The notes under the pieces: model-generated
Databases searched by the model: none
What the model was told of the DNA's origin: nothing
The model's input: only the letters and a program-made list of their open reading frames with translations
Position numbers and translations under genes: made by a program
Shown here: positions 40,444-50,100 of the stretch, piece after piece
Layout: each line of letters opens with the position of its first letter
Position numbering within the stretch: the first letter of the stretch is position 1
Source: Pseudomonas bubulae
GTDB lineage: Bacteria > Pseudomonadota > Gammaproteobacteria > Pseudomonadales > Pseudomonadaceae
Assembly: GCF_037023725.1 (NCBI RefSeq)
Contig: NZ_CP146077.1
Location: 2,703,001-2,767,000 of the forward strand
DNA length: 64,000 nucleotides
Direction: 5' to 3'

Positions 40444-41211
40444 ATGACCAGTACCGCCCAGCACACCCAGGTCGTACAAAAGCAGTTCGGCGAACAGGCG
40501 TCGGCCTATCTGAGCAGCGCCGTGCATGCGCAAGGCACCGAGTTCGGTCTGCTCAAGGCCGAGCTGGCGGGTAAAGTTGAAGCGCGGGTGCTGGACCTGG
40601 GGTGTGGCGCGGGCCATGTAAGCTTTCATGTGGCTGCACTGGTCAAGGATGTGGTGGCATACGACCTGTCGCAACAAATGCTCGATGTGGTCAGTGCTGC
40701 CGCCAGCGATCGCGGGCTGGACAATATCAGCACCGTTTGCGGCGCGGCAGAGCGTTTGCCGTTTGCCGATGGCGAGTTCGACTATGTGCTCAGCCGTTAC
40801 TCGGCCCATCACTGGAGCGATCTGGGCGTTGCCCTGCGCGAAGTGCGCCGGGTGCTCAAGCCGGGTGGCGTAGCGGCATTTATCGATGTGATCTCACCCG
40901 GCAGCCCGTTATTCGACACCTACCTGCAAAGTGTCGAAGTGCTGCGCGACACCAGCCATGTGCGCGACTATTCGAGCGCCGAATGGCTGCGTCAGGTCAG
41001 CGAAGCCGGTTTGCACGTGCGCAGCACACAGCGTCAGCGTTTGCGTTTAGAGTTCAGCTCCTGGATCGAGCGCATGCGTACGCCACAGGTCATGAGCGCG
41101 GCCATCCGCCAGTTGCAGCAGTCGATGGGCGCCGAAGTACGCGATTATTTTGAAATTGAAGCCGATGGTTCGTTCAGCACCGATGTGCTGGTGCTGTGGG
41201 CCGAGAAGTAA
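40444..41211 (+). CDS. Class I SAM-dependent methyltransferase
   Basis: A 255-residue methyltransferase. Motif I is VLDLGCGAGHVSFH (about residues 50-63); the post-motif acidic residue is in VAYDLSQQML; motif II-like AERLPFADGEFDYVLSRYSAHHW follows, then VLKPGGVAAFIDV. This UbiE/BioC-like pattern does not show the substrate. A gene at this spot between leuD and leuB is kept in other Pseudomonas (PA3119 in P. aeruginosa), which suggests a housekeeping role unrelated to leucine. Confidence 0.9.
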   Translation: MTSTAQHTQVVQKQFGEQASAYLSSAVHAQGTEFGLLKAELAGKVEARVLDLGCGAGHVSFHVAALVKDVVAYDLSQQMLDVVSAAASDRGLDNISTVCGAAERLPFADGEFDYVLSRYSAHHWSDLGVALREVRRVLKPGGVAAFIDVISPGSPLFDTYLQSVEVLRDTSHVRDYSSAEWLRQVSEAGLHVRSTQRQRLRLEFSSWIERMRTPQVMSAAIRQLQQSMGAEVRDYFEIEADGSFSTDVLVLWAEK

Positions 41212-41267
41212 CCTGAATATTTCCGGGTGCGCCTGCGGGGGCATCAACAGACAAGAAAGAGGAACCC

Positions 41268-42350
41268 ATGAGCAAGCAGATTCTGATTCTCCCTGGCGAC
41301 GGTATTGGTCCGGAAATCATGGCCGAAGCGGTCAAGGTGCTGGAGCTGGCCAGTGACAAGTTCAACCTGGGCCTGGAGCTGACCCACGACCTGATCGGCG
41401 GCGCAGCCATCGACAAGCATGGCGTACCGTTGGCCGACGAGACCCTTGAGCGCGCCCGTGCGGCCGACGCTGTCTTGCTGGGCGCCGTGGGTGGCCCGAA
41501 ATGGGACAAGATCGAGCGCGACATTCGCCCCGAGCGCGGCCTGCTGAAAATCCGTGCTCAACTGGGCCTGTTCGGCAACCTGCGCCCGGCAATCCTGTAC
41601 CCGCAACTGGCTGATGCATCGAGCCTCAAGCCGGAAATCGTTTCCGGACTGGATATCCTCATCGTTCGCGAATTGACCGGTGGTATCTACTTCGGCGCCC
41701 CCCGTGGCACCCGCGAGCTGGAAAACGGCGAGCGTCAGGCCTATGACACCCTGCCGTACAGCGAAAGCGAAATCCGCCGCATTGCCCGCGTCGGTTTCGA
41801 CATGGCCCGCGTGCGTGGCAAAAAGCTCTGCTCGGTGGACAAGGCCAACGTGCTGGCGTCCAGCCAGCTGTGGCGTGAAGTGGTCGAGCAAGTGGCCAAG
41901 GACTACCCGGACGTCGAGCTGAGCCATATGTACGTCGACAACGCGGCCATGCAACTGGTGCGCGCACCCAAGCAATTTGACGTGATCGTCACCGAAAACA
42001 TGTTCGGTGACATCCTGTCCGACCAGGCTTCGATGCTCACGGGCTCTATCGGCATGCTGCCATCGGCATCCCTGGACACCCACAACAAGGGCATGTACGA
42101 GCCTTGCCACGGTTCGGCGCCGGACATCGCGGGGCAGGGTATTGCCAACCCGCTGGCGACCATTTTGTCGGTGTCGATGATGCTGCGTTACAGCTTCAAC
42201 CAGACCGCTGCTGCCGATGCCATCGAGCAGGCCGTAAGCCTGGTTCTGGACCAGGGTTTGCGTACCGGTGATATCTGGTCGACGGGTTGCACCCGGGTCG
42301 GAACACAGGAAATGGGCAATGCAGTAGTCGCGGCGCTGCAGAATCTGTAA
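41268..42350 (+). CDS. leuB: 3-isopropylmalate dehydrogenase LeuB
   Basis: A 360-residue NAD-dependent enzyme that oxidises and decarboxylates 3-isopropylmalate. [15 protein letters not shown] opens the protein; the substrate-binding Arg residues sit near [16 protein letters not shown]; Tyr is in [10 protein letters not shown]; metal-binding Asp residues are in the [14 protein letters not shown] segment; [14 protein letters not shown] is the cofactor loop. AAAGAGG lies upstream of the ATG. It is followed by a perfect hairpin before asd. Confidence 0.97.
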   Translation: MSKQILILPGDGIGPEIMAEAVKVLELASDKFNLGLELTHDLIGGAAIDKHGVPLADETLERARAADAVLLGAVGGPKWDKIERDIRPERGLLKIRAQLGLFGNLRPAILYPQLADASSLKPEIVSGLDILIVRELTGGIYFGAPRGTRELENGERQAYDTLPYSESEIRRIARVGFDMARVRGKKLCSVDKANVLASSQLWREVVEQVAKDYPDVELSHMYVDNAAMQLVRAPKQFDVIVTENMFGDILSDQASMLTGSIGMLPSASLDTHNKGMYEPCHGSAPDIAGQGIANPLATILSVSMMLRYSFNQTAAADAIEQAVSLVLDQGLRTGDIWSTGCTRVGTQEMGNAVVAALQNL

Positions 42351-42361
42351 TCTCTCGGGCC

Positions 42362-42388
42362 CGTTACTTCCTGTTGGTGGAAGTAACG
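42362..42388. terminator. Perfect hairpin between leuB and asd
   Basis: CGTTACTTCC (42362-42371) pairs fully with GGAAGTAACG (42379-42388); loop TGTTGGT. No immediate T-run, though ACTTTTTG follows at 42394-42401. It may be a weak terminator, an attenuator or an mRNA-stability element. Confidence 0.5.
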
Positions 42389-42418
42389 ACCCCACTTTTT
42401 GTTAAAGGTGTAGTTGCG

Positions 42419-43531
42419 ATGAAACGTGTAGGTCTGGTCGGTTGGCGCGGTATGGTTGGTTCCGTGCTCATGCAGCGGATGCTGGAAGAGCAGGATTTCG
42501 ATCTGATCGAACCGGTGTTTTTCACCACTTCCAATGTCGGTGGACAAGGTCCGTCCGTGGGCAAGGATATTGCCCCGCTCAAGGATGCTTACAACATTGA
42601 AGAGCTGAAAACCCTCGATGTAATCCTGACCTGCCAGGGCGGCGACTACACCAGCGAGGTGTTCCCCAAGCTGCGTGAGGCGGGCTGGCAAGGTTACTGG
42701 ATCGATGCAGCGTCGACCCTGCGCATGCAGGATGATGCGGTCATTATTCTGGACCCGGTCAACCGCAAGGTCATCGACCAGCAGCTGGATGCCGGCACCA
42801 AAAACTATATCGGCGGCAACTGCACTGTCAGCCTGATGCTGATGGGTCTGGGCGGTCTGTTCGAAGCCGGTCTGGTAGAGTGGATGAGCGCCATGACCTA
42901 CCAGGCGGCCTCGGGCGCCGGTGCGCAGAACATGCGCGAGCTGATCAAGCAGATGGGCACTACTCATGCGGCGGTCGCCGATCAACTGGCCGACCCGGCC
43001 AGCGCGATTCTGGATATCGACCGTCGTGTGGCCGAGGCCATGCGCAGCGATGCCTACCCGACCGAAAACTTCGGTGTGCCATTGGCCGGCAGCCTGATCC
43101 CGTGGATCGACAAAGAGCTGCCGAACGGTCAAAGCCGTGAAGAGTGGAAAGCGCAGGCAGAAACCAACAAGATCCTGGGTCGCTTCAAGAACCCGGTTCC
43201 GGTGGACGGTATCTGCGTACGTATCGGTGCGATGCGTTGCCACAGCCAGGCCTTGACCATCAAGCTGAACAAAGATGTGCCTATCGCCGATATCGAAGGT
43301 TTGATCAGCCAGCACAACCCCTGGGTCAAGCTGGTGCCAAACCAGCGTGAAGCCAGCATCCAGGAACTGAGCCCGACCAAGGTTACCGGCACCCTGAATG
43401 TACCGGTTGGCCGTCTGCGCAAGCTGAACATGGGTTCGCAGTTCCTCGGTGCCTTTACCGTGGGCGACCAGTTGCTGTGGGGCGCGGCAGAACCGCTGCG
43501 CCGCATGCTGCGGATTTTGCTGGAGCGTTAA
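42419..43531 (+). CDS. asd: Aspartate-semialdehyde dehydrogenase Asd
   Basis: A 370-residue NADP enzyme making aspartate semialdehyde for lysine, threonine, methionine and cell-wall diaminopimelate. Start [17 protein letters not shown] at 42419 gives the length known for Pseudomonas; the longer frame begins inside leuB. Catalytic Cys is in [12 protein letters not shown] (about residue 135); the following His/Glu region [20 protein letters not shown] is intact. A GNRA-capped terminator follows. Confidence 0.97.
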   Translation: MKRVGLVGWRGMVGSVLMQRMLEEQDFDLIEPVFFTTSNVGGQGPSVGKDIAPLKDAYNIEELKTLDVILTCQGGDYTSEVFPKLREAGWQGYWIDAASTLRMQDDAVIILDPVNRKVIDQQLDAGTKNYIGGNCTVSLMLMGLGGLFEAGLVEWMSAMTYQAASGAGAQNMRELIKQMGTTHAAVADQLADPASAILDIDRRVAEAMRSDAYPTENFGVPLAGSLIPWIDKELPNGQSREEWKAQAETNKILGRFKNPVPVDGICVRIGAMRCHSQALTIKLNKDVPIADIEGLISQHNPWVKLVPNQREASIQELSPTKVTGTLNVPVGRLRKLNMGSQFLGAFTVGDQLLWGAAEPLRRMLRILLER

Positions 43532-43549
43532 TTCGCCACCGGCAGGTTC

Positions 43550-43583
43550 AAGCCCGCGTCTCGCAAGAGGCGCGGGCTTTTTA
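43550..43583 (+). terminator. Rho-independent terminator after asd
   Basis: AAGCCCGCG...CGCGGGCTT (43550-43579) extends inward to a 13-bp stem with a GCAA tetraloop (43563-43566) and is followed by TTTTAT. Confidence 0.88.
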
Positions 43584-43697
43584 TTGGATGATCAGCTGCT
43601 ACGAATTGTCATCATCCATCAAATCGGCCGGGCGCGTTGCCTGTCGGGGTTGTGCCCGGTACAGTGCCGCTCCCCACGTTTCGCCTGAGGTAGATAC

Positions 43698-44708
43698 ATG
43701 AACCAGTCCTTTGATATCGCCGTCGTTGGCGCCACCGGCACTGTCGGCGAAACCATCGTACAAATGCTCGAAGAGCGTGATTTTCCGGTTGGCAAGTTGC
43801 ACTTGCTGGCCAGCAGTGAATCTGACGGGCATTCGGTGCCTTTTCGCGGTAAAAACGTCAGGGTGCGCGATGTCGACACGTTCGATTTCAGCAGCGTACA
43901 GCTGGCATTCTTTGCCGCAGGCCCTGCCGTGACCTTGAGTTTTGCTGCCAAGGCCAGTGCAGCCGGCAGCATGGTGGTCGACCTGTCCGGCGCGCTGCCT
44001 TCTGCACAGGCGCCGCAGGTGGTACCTGAAGCCAACGCGCAGGTGCTGGCAACCTTGAAAAAACCACTGCAAGTCAGCAGCCCGAGTCCTTCGGCCACCG
44101 CACTGGCCGTGGTGCTGGCGCCTTTGCTAAGAGTGCTGGAAATTCAGCGGGTCAATGTGACGGTCTGCATGGCAGTTTCCGCTCAAGGCCGTGAAGCGGT
44201 CTCGGAGCTGGCACGCCAAACCACCGCGCTGCTGAACCTGCATCCGCTGGAAACCAGCTTCTTTGATCGTCAGATGGCCTTCAACGTCCTGGCCCAGGTC
44301 GGCACGCCGGACGCACAGGGCCATGTGCCGCTGGAAAAACGTTTGGTCAATGAGCTGCGCGAAGTTCTGGCTATGCCTACGCTGAAGGTATCGGCCAGCA
44401 GTGTGCAAGTGCCGGTATTTTTTGGTGACAGCTTCAGCGTGTCCCTGCAACTGGCCGGGCCGGTGGATCTGGTTGAAGTCAATGCCGCCCTCGAGGCAGG
44501 TGAGGGTATCGAGCTGGTGGAAGCCGGTGACTACCCGACTGCTGTTGGCGATGCCGTAGGTCAGGATGTGGTGTATGTCGGTCGAGTGCGTCACGGTGTG
44601 GACGACACATCTGAACTTAATCTGTGGCTGACGTCAGATAACGTACGCAAGGGTGGCGCATTGAACGCCGTGCAGTTGGCTGAGTTGTTGATAAAAGACC
44701 AACTGTAA
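43698..44708 (+). CDS. usg: Aspartate-semialdehyde dehydrogenase-like protein (Usg family)
   Basis: A 336-residue paralogue of Asd. It keeps the cofactor fold (VVGATGTVGETIVQML) and dimer domain, but at the catalytic position it reads VSSPSPSATALAVVLAP, with Ser where Asd enzymes have the nucleophilic Cys. It is therefore probably not a working dehydrogenase. E. coli Usg and the Pseudomonas protein at this locus (PA3116) have the same loss; their function is not known. The gene lies between the asd terminator and fimV, a conserved setting linked to truA. Confidence 0.85.
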   Translation: MNQSFDIAVVGATGTVGETIVQMLEERDFPVGKLHLLASSESDGHSVPFRGKNVRVRDVDTFDFSSVQLAFFAAGPAVTLSFAAKASAAGSMVVDLSGALPSAQAPQVVPEANAQVLATLKKPLQVSSPSPSATALAVVLAPLLRVLEIQRVNVTVCMAVSAQGREAVSELARQTTALLNLHPLETSFFDRQMAFNVLAQVGTPDAQGHVPLEKRLVNELREVLAMPTLKVSASSVQVPVFFGDSFSVSLQLAGPVDLVEVNAALEAGEGIELVEAGDYPTAVGDAVGQDVVYVGRVRHGVDDTSELNLWLTSDNVRKGGALNAVQLAELLIKDQL

Positions 44709-44769
44709 AAGATACTTGGCTGCTATACAGGTCTCGTGGGACGAGGCCTGTACCAATAAGGAAGAGGCT

Positions 44770-47154
44770 ATGGTTCAGGTTCGCAAATTGGTGTTGGCAA
44801 TCGCTGCCGCTTCGGCGCTGTCATCCGGTATGGCGCAGGCGCTTGAGCTTGGGGAGCTGACGCTCAAGTCGGCGCAGAACCAGCCGCTGCTGGCAGAAAT
44901 CGAACTGCTCGATGTCAAGGACCTGACTGCTGCGCAAGTGGTGCCAAGCCTTGCCCCCGAACAGGAGTTCAGCAAGGCCGGAGTTCCGCGCCCGGCGTTT
45001 CTGGATGATTTACGCTTTACCCCGATCATCAACGCCGATGGCAAGAGCGTATTGCGCGTCACCTCCAGCCAGCCGCTGTCCGAACCTTTTGTGAACTTCC
45101 TGGTGCAGGTGATGTGGCCCAACGGCCGCTTGATGCGCGACTACAGCGTGTTGCTCGATCCCGCCCGGTTCTCGCCGCAGGCCGCGTCGGCGGCAGCAAC
45201 GTCTGCGCCTGCTGCGCCCGGGCAGTACACCACCACGTCCCGTGACACACTGTGGGAGATCGCCGCCAAGGCGCGCAACGGCGGCTCGGTGCAGCAGACC
45301 ATGCTGGCAATTCAGGCCCTGAACCCTGATGCGTTTATCAACGGCAATATCAACCGGCTTAAAACCGGCCAGGTACTGCGCCTGCCAGATGCCTCGCAAA
45401 GTGTGCAATTGCCCCAGGCCAGGGCCATCAACGAAGTGGCGTCGCAAAATGCCGACTGGCGCAGTGGTCGTCGCACCGTACCGTTGGCCCAGCAACTCGA
45501 TGCAACCGGTCGCAAGCCTGTGCCGGCGCCTGCCGCCAAGGCTGTGCATCAGGATGCCTTGAGTCTGGTTTCCGCTCAGGCAGGCAAGGGTGCTGCCGGG
45601 GATGCGAAAAAACTGGCTGACCAGCTGGCGATGACTCAGGAAGGTCTGGACAGCAGCCGTCGTGAAAATGCCGAGCTGCAAGACCGGATGAAAGACCTGC
45701 AAAGCCAGTTGGACAAGCTGCAGCGTTTGATTGAATTGAAGAACGATCAACTGGCCAGGCTGGAGGCCGGCAAAGGTGCGCCTGTCGACCCGGCAGTTGC
45801 GTTGGCCGGCGTGCAGGCCGCTGATGCACCTGAAGCCGATATTGCGCCGGCAATCGAAGGTGCGCCGGCCACTGCAGTGGCACCAAGTCCTGAAGACACC
45901 GGGGCGACGCAAGGCCATGAGCGAAACATTCAGGACCTGCTGAACAGCCCGCTATTACTGGGGCTTGTCGGCGGCGGGGCGGTCTTGTTACTGCTCTTGC
46001 TGTTGTTGCTCGTGCGTCGGCGCAAGGCGCTGCAAGAAGCGCAAAAACATGCGCGAATGGCTCGGGATCTTGAAAATGAGTCCGGGTTTGCAGCCGATCT
46101 GGATCTGCCGCAAAGCAGTTTTGAGGGGCTTGAAACGCCGTCGCGCAGTATCGATCCTGCACCTGCACCTGCACCTGCACCTGCACCTGCACCTGCACCT
46201 GCACCTGCACCGGTCGTGGAGGCAGTAGCTCCGTTGGTCGCGCCGGTTACCCTGGCCAAGCCTGCGGCTGATGTGCTGGATCAGGCCGAGCGGTTGATTG
46301 AGCAGCGTCAGTTGAGCGAGGCCGTTGTATTGCTCAAGGCTGCGATCGATCGGGAGCCTCAGCGCAGTGATTTGCGTCTTGAGTTGATGCGGGTTTACGC
46401 CGAACTGGGTGATCGTGACGCTTTTATCGCTCAAGAGCGCCAACTGGTAGCCAATGGCAAGAATCACGCCCAAGTCGAGCAGCTCAAAAATCGTTATCCG
46501 GGCATGGCGGTGGCGGCAGCGGCCGGCATTGCAACCGCAGCGGTGGCCACCCAGCTGCAAGCGCAATTTGTCCAGGACATGATGCGCGACGATCGCGAGG
46601 TCGAACCGCAGCCGGAGCCTGCTGCACCTGCAGTTGAAGCGTTCGATCACGATTTTGATCTGAGCCTTGATGAACTGGAAGCGGCTTCCCCTGCGGTCGT
46701 GACGCCAGAACCTGCAGGGCTCGACAAGCCGGCGGCAGACAGTTTCGAAGCGGTGCTTGAACAGCAGGCTCAGGTTCAGGCGGCTCACGAAGGGGCGTCG
46801 GACTTTGATCTGGACCTGCCGGCGGACTTTGACCTGTCCCTGGCTGAAGAAAGCGCTCCACCCGCTGTGGCGGCGGACAGCTTTGCCCTTGAGCTGGACA
46901 AGGTCAATGCCGAGTTGCATCGCCTGTCGCAAAGCCTTGAGCAATCATCGCTGGAACAGCCCTTTGCCGATGATGAACCGGAATTCGACTTCCTCTCGGG
47001 CGCCGATGAAACGGCCACCAAACTCGATCTGGCCCAGGCCTATATCGATATGGGCGACGACGAAGGTGCGCGGGATATTCTGACCGAGGTCATGGAGGAG
47101 GGTAATCCACAGCAGCAGGCCGAAGCCCTGGAAATGATGGCACGCCTGAACTGA
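44770..47154 (+). CDS. fimV: FimV, polar inner-membrane hub protein
   Basis: A 794-residue protein organising the cell pole, type IV pili and twitching in Pseudomonas. ATG at 44770 has AAGGA seven bases upstream. Order: signal peptide to about A25 (ending GMAQALELG); FimV N-terminal region; LysM domain near residues 155-215 (YTTTSRDTLWEIAAKARNGG); coiled coil near 285-335; one membrane helix near 400-415 (LLLLLLLLLV); an acidic cytoplasmic part; TPR-like units; and the conserved C-terminal FimV motif LDLAQAYIDMGDDEGARDIL. A (Pro-Ala)9 linker just after the membrane is coded by a perfect hexamer repeat. It is shorter than P. aeruginosa FimV, which is about 919 residues. Confidence 0.95.
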   Translation: MVQVRKLVLAIAAASALSSGMAQALELGELTLKSAQNQPLLAEIELLDVKDLTAAQVVPSLAPEQEFSKAGVPRPAFLDDLRFTPIINADGKSVLRVTSSQPLSEPFVNFLVQVMWPNGRLMRDYSVLLDPARFSPQAASAAATSAPAAPGQYTTTSRDTLWEIAAKARNGGSVQQTMLAIQALNPDAFINGNINRLKTGQVLRLPDASQSVQLPQARAINEVASQNADWRSGRRTVPLAQQLDATGRKPVPAPAAKAVHQDALSLVSAQAGKGAAGDAKKLADQLAMTQEGLDSSRRENAELQDRMKDLQSQLDKLQRLIELKNDQLARLEAGKGAPVDPAVALAGVQAADAPEADIAPAIEGAPATAVAPSPEDTGATQGHERNIQDLLNSPLLLGLVGGGAVLLLLLLLLLVRRRKALQEAQKHARMARDLENESGFAADLDLPQSSFEGLETPSRSIDPAPAPAPAPAPAPAPAPAPVVEAVAPLVAPVTLAKPAADVLDQAERLIEQRQLSEAVVLLKAAIDREPQRSDLRLELMRVYAELGDRDAFIAQERQLVANGKNHAQVEQLKNRYPGMAVAAAAGIATAAVATQLQAQFVQDMMRDDREVEPQPEPAAPAVEAFDHDFDLSLDELEAASPAVVTPEPAGLDKPAADSFEAVLEQQAQVQAAHEGASDFDLDLPADFDLSLAEESAPPAVAADSFALELDKVNAELHRLSQSLEQSSLEQPFADDEPEFDFLSGADETATKLDLAQAYIDMGDDEGARDILTEVMEEGNPQQQAEALEMMARLN
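46156..46209 (+). repeat. Nine tandem CCTGCA hexamers inside fimV
   Basis: Nine perfect copies of CCTGCA (54 bp) code for alternating Pro-Ala in the cytoplasmic linker of FimV. The unit is six bases, so copy changes keep the frame and would only change linker length. Confidence 0.97.
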
Positions 47155-47197
47155 GTGAAACGCCTTTAGATGCTCTGTTGCCGGTCAACCCTCCCTA

Positions 47198-47245
47198 TGG
47201 GAGCGAGCCAGCTCGCGAACGACCTTCGCGAGCATGCTCGCTCCC
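47198..47245. repeat. REP hairpin (gggagcgagc type) between fimV and truA
   Basis: TGGGAGCGAGC (47198-47208) pairs with GCTCGCTCCCA (47235-47245), with a smaller inner GCTCGCGAA/TTCGCGAGC stem. Same family as 56862-56957. Confidence 0.85.
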
Positions 47246-47376
47246 ACAGTTGAAATGTCCTTTGGCAGCTGCTACGAAGCCTGGTTTGTCTGACGTTCCG
47301 GTGAAATGTTTCATGGCGTCTTGCCGGGTGCGCCCTATAATGGCCGCCTTTGCGTTTATGAGCAGGCTGCAAGTCC

Positions 47377-48231
47377 TTGGCAAATATAGATAACCCGGCC
47401 GCTGAAATGGCCGCGGAAGGTTTTTACCGAATCGCCCTTGGGGTGGAATACAAAGGTTCGCGCTACAGCGGCTGGCAGCGCCAGGCCAATGGTGTGCTGA
47501 CCGTTCAGGAAACCCTGGAAAACGCCCTGTCCAAAGTGGCCGCCTCACCGGTCTCCCTGATGTGCGCCGGGCGTACGGATGCCGGTGTGCATGCCTGCGG
47601 GCAGGTGGTGCATTTTGACACCCGGGCCGAGCGCTCCCTGAAAGCCTGGGTCATGGGCGCCAATATCAATTTGCCCCATGACATCAGCGTCACCTGGGCC
47701 CAGGTCATGCCCGCGCACTTCCATGCCCGCTTCAAGGCCATCGCCCGGCGCTATCGCTATGTGATCTACAACGATCAGATCCGGCCTGCCCATCTGAATC
47801 AGGAAATCACCTGGAACCACCGCCCGCTGGATGTCGAGCGTATGGCCGAGGCAGCTCGACACCTGTTGGGCGTGCATGATTTCAGTGCCTTTCGCGCCGG
47901 ACAGTGCCAGGCCAAATCCCCGATCAAGGAAATGCACCACCTGCGCGTGACCCGTCACGGCAACATGATTGTGCTGGATATTCGTGCCAGTGCCTTTCTG
48001 CACCATATGGTGCGCAATATCGCCGGGGTGCTGATGACTATCGGCACGGGCGAGCGGCCGGTGGAGTGGATCAAGGAAGTGCTGGAGAGCCGCGAGCGGC
48101 GCTCGGGCGGTGTGACGGCCCATCCCTACGGCCTGTATCTGGTGCAAGTTGAATACCGCGACGAGTTCCAGTTGCCGGAACGTTACATTGGTCCACATTT
48201 CTTGACCGGTTTTAGCGGCCTGGACGGCTGA
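47377..48231 (+). CDS. truA: tRNA pseudouridine(38-40) synthase TruA
   Basis: About 284 residues. Makes pseudouridine at positions 38-40 of the anticodon arm. The core reads ALGVEYKGSRYSGWQRQ, the catalytic Asp is in CAGRTDAGVHACGQVVHFD, followed by NINLPHDISV and the RRYRY strand, and YxYxI-type and MVRNIAGVL elements. The start is not certain: the frame opens at a TTG (47377), and the first ATG is 47407, with neither having a good ribosome-binding site. Ordinary family length favours the longer form slightly. Confidence 0.93.
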   Translation: MANIDNPAAEMAAEGFYRIALGVEYKGSRYSGWQRQANGVLTVQETLENALSKVAASPVSLMCAGRTDAGVHACGQVVHFDTRAERSLKAWVMGANINLPHDISVTWAQVMPAHFHARFKAIARRYRYVIYNDQIRPAHLNQEITWNHRPLDVERMAEAARHLLGVHDFSAFRAGQCQAKSPIKEMHHLRVTRHGNMIVLDIRASAFLHHMVRNIAGVLMTIGTGERPVEWIKEVLESRERRSGGVTAHPYGLYLVQVEYRDEFQLPERYIGPHFLTGFSGLDG

Positions 48232-48233
48232 CG

Positions 48234-48261
48234 CCCGGATAAGCATTTGTTACCATCCGGG
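48234..48261. terminator. Weak hairpin between truA and trpF
   Basis: CCCGGAT (48234-48240) pairs with ATCCGGG (48255-48261) across a 14-base loop, followed by gcTTTcg. Possibly a partial terminator. Confidence 0.4.
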
Positions 48262-48287
48262 GCTTTCGCGTTCGGGGTGTTATCGAG

Positions 48288-48911
48288 ATGTCCGTTGTTC
48301 GCAGCAAGATCTGCGGTATTACCCGCATAGAAGATGCACTGGCTGCGGTCGAGGCCGGGGCTGACGCCATAGGCTTCGTGTTCTACGCCAAGAGCCCGCG
48401 GTCAGTCACGGCCGCGCAGGCGCGGGCCATTATTGCCGCCTTGCCGCCTTTCGTGACTTCGGTGGGGTTGTTCGTCAATGCCAGCGCCTGTGAGCTGAAC
48501 GAAACCCTGGATGCCGTGCCGCTGGATCTGCTGCAGTTTCATGGCGATGAAACCCCGGAGCAGTGCGAAGGCTATCACCGTCCTTATATCAAGGCGTTGC
48601 GGGTCAAGGCCGGTGATGACATCGCCGGTGCCTGCAAGGCCTATGCAGGGGCCAGCGGTATTTTGCTCGATGCCTATGTTGAAGGTGTACCGGGTGGAAC
48701 TGGTCAGGCATTTGACTGGTCTTTGATACCTCAGGGTTTGCACAAGCCGATTATCCTGGCCGGCGGCCTGACGCCCGACAACGTTGCAGACGCCATCGCC
48801 CGGGTGCAGCCCTACGCCGTGGATGTCAGTGGCGGCGTTGAAAAGAGCAAGGGCATCAAGGATCACGACAGGATTCGTGCCTTTATGCGGGCAGTGCGCA
48901 CGGCAAACTGA
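48288..48911 (+). CDS. trpF: Phosphoribosylanthranilate isomerase TrpF
   Basis: A 207-residue TIM barrel for the third step of tryptophan synthesis. The catalytic Cys is in [12 protein letters not shown]; the catalytic Asp is in [19 protein letters not shown]; phosphate binding uses [10 protein letters not shown] and [14 protein letters not shown]. These are complete, so the enzyme should be active. In Pseudomonas trpF is separate from trpBA and lies between truA and accD, as here. Confidence 0.97.
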   Translation: MSVVRSKICGITRIEDALAAVEAGADAIGFVFYAKSPRSVTAAQARAIIAALPPFVTSVGLFVNASACELNETLDAVPLDLLQFHGDETPEQCEGYHRPYIKALRVKAGDDIAGACKAYAGASGILLDAYVEGVPGGTGQAFDWSLIPQGLHKPIILAGGLTPDNVADAIARVQPYAVDVSGGVEKSKGIKDHDRIRAFMRAVRTAN

Positions 48912-49179
48912 TGCGGATGTGACGGCTGGCACTCTGCCGCCGTCCATCAATACCGCTCTGCGAAGCAGGCGGGCCCGGTGAGAAGACGGGCAGAAATTTA
49001 AGTGGCGGCCGCTCTGGTGCGTGCTGTCGGTAAGGCTGAGGGTTGCAGGGTTTTGCTGGTTTGCCGAGTGCGGACCGCGGTTCCGGCAATTATCGCCACA
49101 CACCTGATTAATTTAGCTCAAGGGCATACACGGGGCCTGAACTGAACTGTTCTGGCCACCGGTACTGGAGAAAGAAAGC

Positions 49180-50100
49180 ATGAGCAACTGGTTGGTAGAC
49201 AAGCTGATTCCTTCGATCATGCGTTCCGAGGTCAAAAAGAGCTCGGTACCTGAAGGCCTGTGGCACAAATGCCCGTCCTGCGACGCTGTGCTTTATCGTC
49301 CGGAGCTGGAAAAGACCCTGGACGTTTGCCCGAAATGCAATCACCACATGCGTATCGGCGCCCGCGCCCGCATTGATATCTTCCTGGACGCCGACGGCCG
49401 TGCCGAACTGGGTGCAGACCTGGAGCCGGTTGACCGTCTCAAGTTCCGTGACAGCAAGAAGTACAAGGACCGTCTGGTCGGCGCGCAAAAGCAGACCGGC
49501 GAAAAAGACGCCCTGATCTCCATGAGCGGTACCTTGCTGGGCATGCCGGTGGTGGTATCGGCCTTCGAGTTCTCCTTCATGGGTGGCTCTATGGGTGCCA
49601 TTGTTGGCGAGCGCTTCGTGCGTGCGGCCAATTACGCCCTTGAACACCGCTGCCCGATGATCTGCTTCGCAGCCTCGGGCGGTGCGCGGATGCAGGAAGC
49701 CCTGATCTCCCTGATGCAAATGGCCAAGACCTCGGCGGTACTGGCGCGTCTGCGTGAAGAAGGCATCCCGTTTATCTCGGTACTGACCGACCCGGTATAC
49801 GGCGGTGTTTCGGCCAGCCTGGCGATGCTGGGTGACGTGATCGTGGCTGAGCCAAAGGCGCTGATCGGTTTTGCCGGCCCGCGTGTTATCGAACAGACCG
49901 TTCGCGAAAAACTGCCGGAAGGTTTCCAGCGCAGCGAGTTCCTGCTGGAGCACGGCGCCATCGACCTGATCGTTGCACGTCAGGAGCTGCGTCCGCGCCT
50001 GGGCAACCTGCTGGCGCAAATGATGGGCTTGCCGACACCGGTGTTCGTGGCCGCGCCTGTTGAAACCATCGTTGTTCCGCCGGCACCTGCGAACCTATGA
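49180..50100 (+). CDS. accD: Acetyl-CoA carboxylase carboxyltransferase subunit beta AccD
   Basis: A 306-residue subunit that transfers CO2 from carboxybiotin to acetyl-CoA, the committed step of fatty-acid synthesis. The zinc ribbon is C31, C34, C50 and C53 (HKCPSCDAV and VCPKCNHH). [14 protein letters not shown] and [23 protein letters not shown] belong to the crotonase-like core. GGAGAAAG precedes the ATG. A 268-bp gap before it, with no gene or clear hairpin, should hold its promoter. The stop overlaps the folC ATG (ATGA). Confidence 0.97.
   Translation: MSNWLVDKLIPSIMRSEVKKSSVPEGLWHKCPSCDAVLYRPELEKTLDVCPKCNHHMRIGARARIDIFLDADGRAELGADLEPVDRLKFRDSKKYKDRLVGAQKQTGEKDALISMSGTLLGMPVVVSAFEFSFMGGSMGAIVGERFVRAANYALEHRCPMICFAASGGARMQEALISLMQMAKTSAVLARLREEGIPFISVLTDPVYGGVSASLAMLGDVIVAEPKALIGFAGPRVIEQTVREKLPEGFQRSEFLLEHGAIDLIVARQELRPRLGNLLAQMMGLPTPVFVAAPVETIVVPPAPANL

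Noticed and set aside
46156..46209. Possible CRISPR or non-coding tandem array
   Set aside because: The units are six bases without spacers and stay in frame within fimV, so it is a coding microsatellite. No CRISPR array is seen anywhere in the window.
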